Of a stretch of 64,000 nt of DNA, positions 61,431 through 64,000 are shown in pieces. The translations under genes and the position numbers were made by a program. Position 1 is the first letter of the stretch; each line of letters begins with the position of its first letter. Under the pieces are notes generated by a model. It was given only the letters and a program-made list of their open reading frames with translations, ran no database searches and was not told where the DNA came from. This DNA comes from G963668435 sp963668435 (GTDB lineage: Bacteria; Latescibacterota; Latescibacteria; Latescibacterales; Latescibacteraceae): positions 806,001-870,000 of the forward strand of contig CAXXSC010000001.1 of NCBI GenBank assembly GCA_963668435.2. The letters run 5' to 3'.

Positions 61431-62765
61431 CTACAGGACCACGAGCGACAGGATGAAAATACAGGCCATTGCCGCGAGCCCCTGAATAAGTGTCGCCAGC
61501 GAGTGGGTGCGGTAGGCGGTCGATGTATCCAGCCCGGAAAACTGGCTGACCACCCAGAAATAGCTGTCGTTGGCATGGGACATGATCATCGCCCCCGCGC
61601 CGATGGAGATGACCGCAAGCGCCTTCCCTGTCTCGGAAGCCAGACCGAGTTCGGCGAGCATGGGGCTGATCAGTGCCGAGGTCGTGATCAGCGCAACTGT
61701 GGAAGATCCCTGTGCTGTTTTGAGCGCGGCGGCGATGATAAACGGCAGGAATATGCCGAGACGGTATTCCGCAAGCGCCTGGCTCAGGAATGTGCCGATC
61801 TCGGTTGCCTTGAGAATGGCGCCGAATGCTCCGCCCGCGCCGGTGATCATGACGATTGCGGCCGCATTTGCGAGACCCTCGCCGACCCAGCCGTTCAGAT
61901 ATTCCCCACTCATTTTCGGGATGAGGAAAAACGAGCAGAACACGCCGATCAGCAGTGCTACTGTCGGGTCGCCGAAAAAGTCAAAGAACAGTTTTACGCC
62001 GCCTGTTCCGAACGGCTGGCCGGGAAAATCGGCGACTGACTTGAGCGTTATCAGTACGATGGGAAGCAGTATCGGCGTGAACGATGCGAGAACACCGGGA
62101 AGGCTGCCGATGTCATCTGTTCCATCAAGGTTTATCTCGGCGCTGACATTGTATTGGGAGCAGAAACGTGTGGCCCACAAGTATCCGGTAAGCACTGCCG
62201 GAACAGAGATAAGCAGGCCGAAAAGGATGACAAGGCCGATATCGGCGCCGATATTGCCCGCGGCGGCGATAGGTCCGGGGGTAGGCGGCACGAACGTGTG
62301 GGTGGCGTAGAGGCCCGAAGAGAGTGCCACCGCCATTGTCGCCATCGAGACGCCCGATTTTTTCGCCAGCGTCTTGTTGAGCGAGGAGAGGATCACGAAA
62401 CCGCTGTCACAGAACACCGATATCGATACGACCGCGCCGGTGACCGACATTGCCAGCGCCGAACGTGTTTTGCCGATGATGCCGAGCACGGTGTTCGCCA
62501 TTGTCAGTGTGGCGTGTGATTTTTCAAGCACTGTGCCGATGATTGTACCCGCGATAATGACGATGCCGATATAGCCGAGTATGCCGCCGAAACCGCCGGT
62601 AATGGTCTTGATCACGGACAGCGGTTCCATTCCCGAGGCGAGCCCGACACCGAACGCGGCGGCGAGCAAAACGAGAAAGGCGTTCAGTTTCACTTTCGAG
62701 GTCATTACAATGATGAATGCAATGGCCGCGATCAGTATGACAAGCAGCATCGGTCCTTGAACCAT
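61431..62765 (-). CDS. GntP-family permease (gluconate/organic acid:H+ symporter)
   Basis: 444 aa, about 12-14 membrane segments. Family features: MLLVILIAAIAFIIVMTSKVKLNAFLVLLAAAFGVGLASGM, GTIIGTVLEKSHATLTMANTVLGIIGKTRSALAM, FVPPTPGPIAAAG, TAQGSSTVALITTSALISP and MIMSHANDSYFWVVSQFSG. The NDSYFW stretch is diagnostic. Known substrates are gluconate, fructuronate, serine and other acids; next to a fucosidase, a sugar acid such as fuconate is a reasonable guess. GGAG is close to the ATG. It begins 27 nt after the fucosidase stop, so they share an operon. Confidence 0.94.
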   Translation of the reverse strand: MVQGPMLLVILIAAIAFIIVMTSKVKLNAFLVLLAAAFGVGLASGMEPLSVIKTITGGFGGILGYIGIVIIAGTIIGTVLEKSHATLTMANTVLGIIGKTRSALAMSVTGAVVSISVFCDSGFVILSSLNKTLAKKSGVSMATMAVALSSGLYATHTFVPPTPGPIAAAGNIGADIGLVILFGLLISVPAVLTGYLWATRFCSQYNVSAEINLDGTDDIGSLPGVLASFTPILLPIVLITLKSVADFPGQPFGTGGVKLFFDFFGDPTVALLIGVFCSFFLIPKMSGEYLNGWVGEGLANAAAIVMITGAGGAFGAILKATEIGTFLSQALAEYRLGIFLPFIIAAALKTAQGSSTVALITTSALISPMLAELGLASETGKALAVISIGAGAMIMSHANDSYFWVVSQFSGLDTSTAYRTHSLATLIQGLAAMACIFILSLVVL

Positions 62766-62792
62766 TGTCGCTCTCCTTATTAGTCGGTCCGG

Positions 62793-64000
62793 TCAAATTC
62801 TGTCGAGATCGCCGTTGAAAGTGTAGCTGACTCCGGCCTCTGTTGCCATTTCACGGTATTTGAACGTGTTCCTGATTTTCAGCGGATTGCCGAGCTCGGA
62901 ACGGATAACCGCTTTCAGGAGGCGGCCGTGTTCCCATGTCATATCGACCTCGAATCCACCGCGGGCCTTGAGCCCGGTGATCGATCCGCTGTCCCATGCG
63001 TCAGGCAGGGCGGGGAGGAGGTCAACCTCACCGGCGTGTGACTGTAAAAGCATTTCCGCGATTCCTGCGCAGCCCCCGAAATTGCCGTCGATCTGGAACG
63101 GCGGGTGTGTATCGAACATGTTCGGGAGTGTGGATTTGGCGATCAATGCGCTAATATTCTCATGTGCCTTGTTGCCGTCCTTGAGGCGGGCGAAGAAATT
63201 GACGATCCAAGCCCTGCTCCAGCCGGTGTGACCGCCGCCGTGCGCCAGACGGTAGTCGATGGATTTCCGCACTGCCTGCATGTAGTCCGGTGTTTTCTGC
63301 CAGGTGAACTGAGAGCCCGGATGCATGGCGTAGAGGTGTGACATGTGTCGGTGCCCGGGTTCTGCCTCCTGGAACTCCTCGACCCACTCCATGACGCGGC
63401 CGTCCTTGCCGATTGTCACAGGCGCGAGACGTTCGCGGTAATCAATAAGTTTTTTTCTGAACTTGCTGTCGGTGTCGAGGATACGGGTTGTTTCGATGCA
63501 GTTGGTGAAGAGATCATAGATTATCTCCTGATCCATGGCCGGGCCCATGTTGACAACCGCGCGATTGCCCCGTTTCGTGAGGAACGTATTTTCGGGCGAG
63601 ATCGAGGGGCCGCTGACAAGCTTGCCCGTTTTCGGGTGCTTCACGAGGAAGTCGAGACAGAACTCGGCGGCCTCTTTCATGACCGGGTAGTGTTCAGCGA
63701 GAAAATCACGGTCGCCGGTGTAAAGGTAATGTTCCCAGATGTGACGGCAGCTCCACGCGGGGCCCATCGGCCACATACCGTAGACAGGCATGCCGAACAA
63801 GGCTGTGTTATGCCAGACATCGGTGGTATGGTGAGCCGTGAAACCCTTGCAGCCGTAGGTGGTTTTTGCCGTAATACGGCCTTTTTCGCGGAGACGGCCT
63901 ATGAATTCGAGGAACGGCAGATGGCACTCACTCAGGTTGGTCACCTCCGACGGCCAGTAGTTCATCTGGATGTTGATGTTGATATGGTAATCCGAATTCC
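62793..64000 (-). CDS. GH95 alpha-L-fucosidase, C-terminal part (5' end off window)
   Basis: The frame is open to the right edge, where codons upstream of QMNYWPSEVTNLSECH read SDYHININ, completing the GH95 catalytic segment with the two asparagines of known enzymes. PSISPEN carries the glutamate, and QIDGNFG carries the aspartate. GHTGWSRAW is also conserved. These residues are the inverting 1,2-alpha-L-fucosidase set (Asn, Asn, Glu, Asp), so the part visible appears active. The N-terminal half, including any signal peptide, lies outside the window. It is the first visible gene of the set with GntP, the AGE-like proteins and probably the GH114-like lipoprotein. Confidence 0.92.
   Translation of the reverse strand, partial: NSDYHININIQMNYWPSEVTNLSECHLPFLEFIGRLREKGRITAKTTYGCKGFTAHHTTDVWHNTALFGMPVYGMWPMGPAWSCRHIWEHYLYTGDRDFLAEHYPVMKEAAEFCLDFLVKHPKTGKLVSGPSISPENTFLTKRGNRAVVNMGPAMDQEIIYDLFTNCIETTRILDTDSKFRKKLIDYRERLAPVTIGKDGRVMEWVEEFQEAEPGHRHMSHLYAMHPGSQFTWQKTPDYMQAVRKSIDYRLAHGGGHTGWSRAWIVNFFARLKDGNKAHENISALIAKSTLPNMFDTHPPFQIDGNFGGCAGIAEMLLQSHAGEVDLLPALPDAWDSGSITGLKARGGFEVDMTWEHGRLLKAVIRSELGNPLKIRNTFKYREMATEAGVSYTFNGDLDRI

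Overview
The window looks like a chromosome segment of a Gram-negative member of the FCB superphylum, most like the uncultured candidate phyla around Latescibacterota. This is an inference from gene content. The envelope has an outer membrane: two TonB-dependent receptors, two other outer-membrane beta-barrels and many lipoproteins. One secreted protein ends in an FCB-type C-terminal sorting domain (NPFNPTTT). A run of exported enzymes carries twin-arginine signals of the MKRR-x-F type. Coding density is high, most starts have a GGAG-type ribosome site, and I saw no rRNA, tRNA, CRISPR array, insertion sequence or prophage.

Region 1-11 kb is metal uptake. On the minus strand a TonB receptor, a TroA-type binding protein, an ATPase and a permease form a tight operon. 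A methyltransferase, a small CPLC membrane protein, a porin-like barrel and a second binding protein that leaves the window follow it. Divergently, an outer-membrane protein leads a CbiM-PDGLE-CbiQ-CbiO cobalt/nickel ECF importer.

Region 11-27 kb is mixed: a phosphotransferase-fold protein, a lipoprotein, a hybrid histidine kinase, an MFS sugar-type transporter, a UroD-like protein with a zinc-methyltransferase motif, an ElyC/YdcF protein, and then exported catabolic proteins (DUF4838 lipoprotein, FAD oxidoreductase with a possible S-layer-homology tail, EEP hydrolase, D-aminoacylase-like deacylase).

Region 27-31.5 kb stands out. An AT-rich tandem-parvulin foldase overlaps a small secreted protein. 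It is transcribed divergently from a probably highly expressed surface protein whose long leader carries a hairpin and an unusually complete anti-Shine-Dalgarno match far from the start.

Region 31.5-43 kb holds a sialidase-like protein, an HD hydrolase, a Tat-exported DUF362 protein, a GH43-like lipoprotein, an exported bicupin with a Gfo/Idh/MocA protein, an ABC-F ATPase and a Tat-exported tandem-SIS protein. Region 43-48 kb is a phosphate module: Na/Pi cotransporter, PhoU-like protein and a PhoB/PhoR-like pair, with a Pho-box-like pair of 11-bp repeats before the transporter. Region 48-64 kb contains a TonB receptor with an N-terminal CarboxypepD_reg domain, lipoyl synthase, exported ThuA and DUF362 proteins, an MBOAT/SGNH acyl-transfer pair, a GH114-like lipoprotein, two tandem exported AGE-family proteins, a GntP permease and the C-terminal part of a GH95 alpha-L-fucosidase.

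Together the genes suggest a glycan and organic-matter scavenger that processes sugars and acyl-amino acids outside the cytoplasm and invests in metal and phosphate acquisition.
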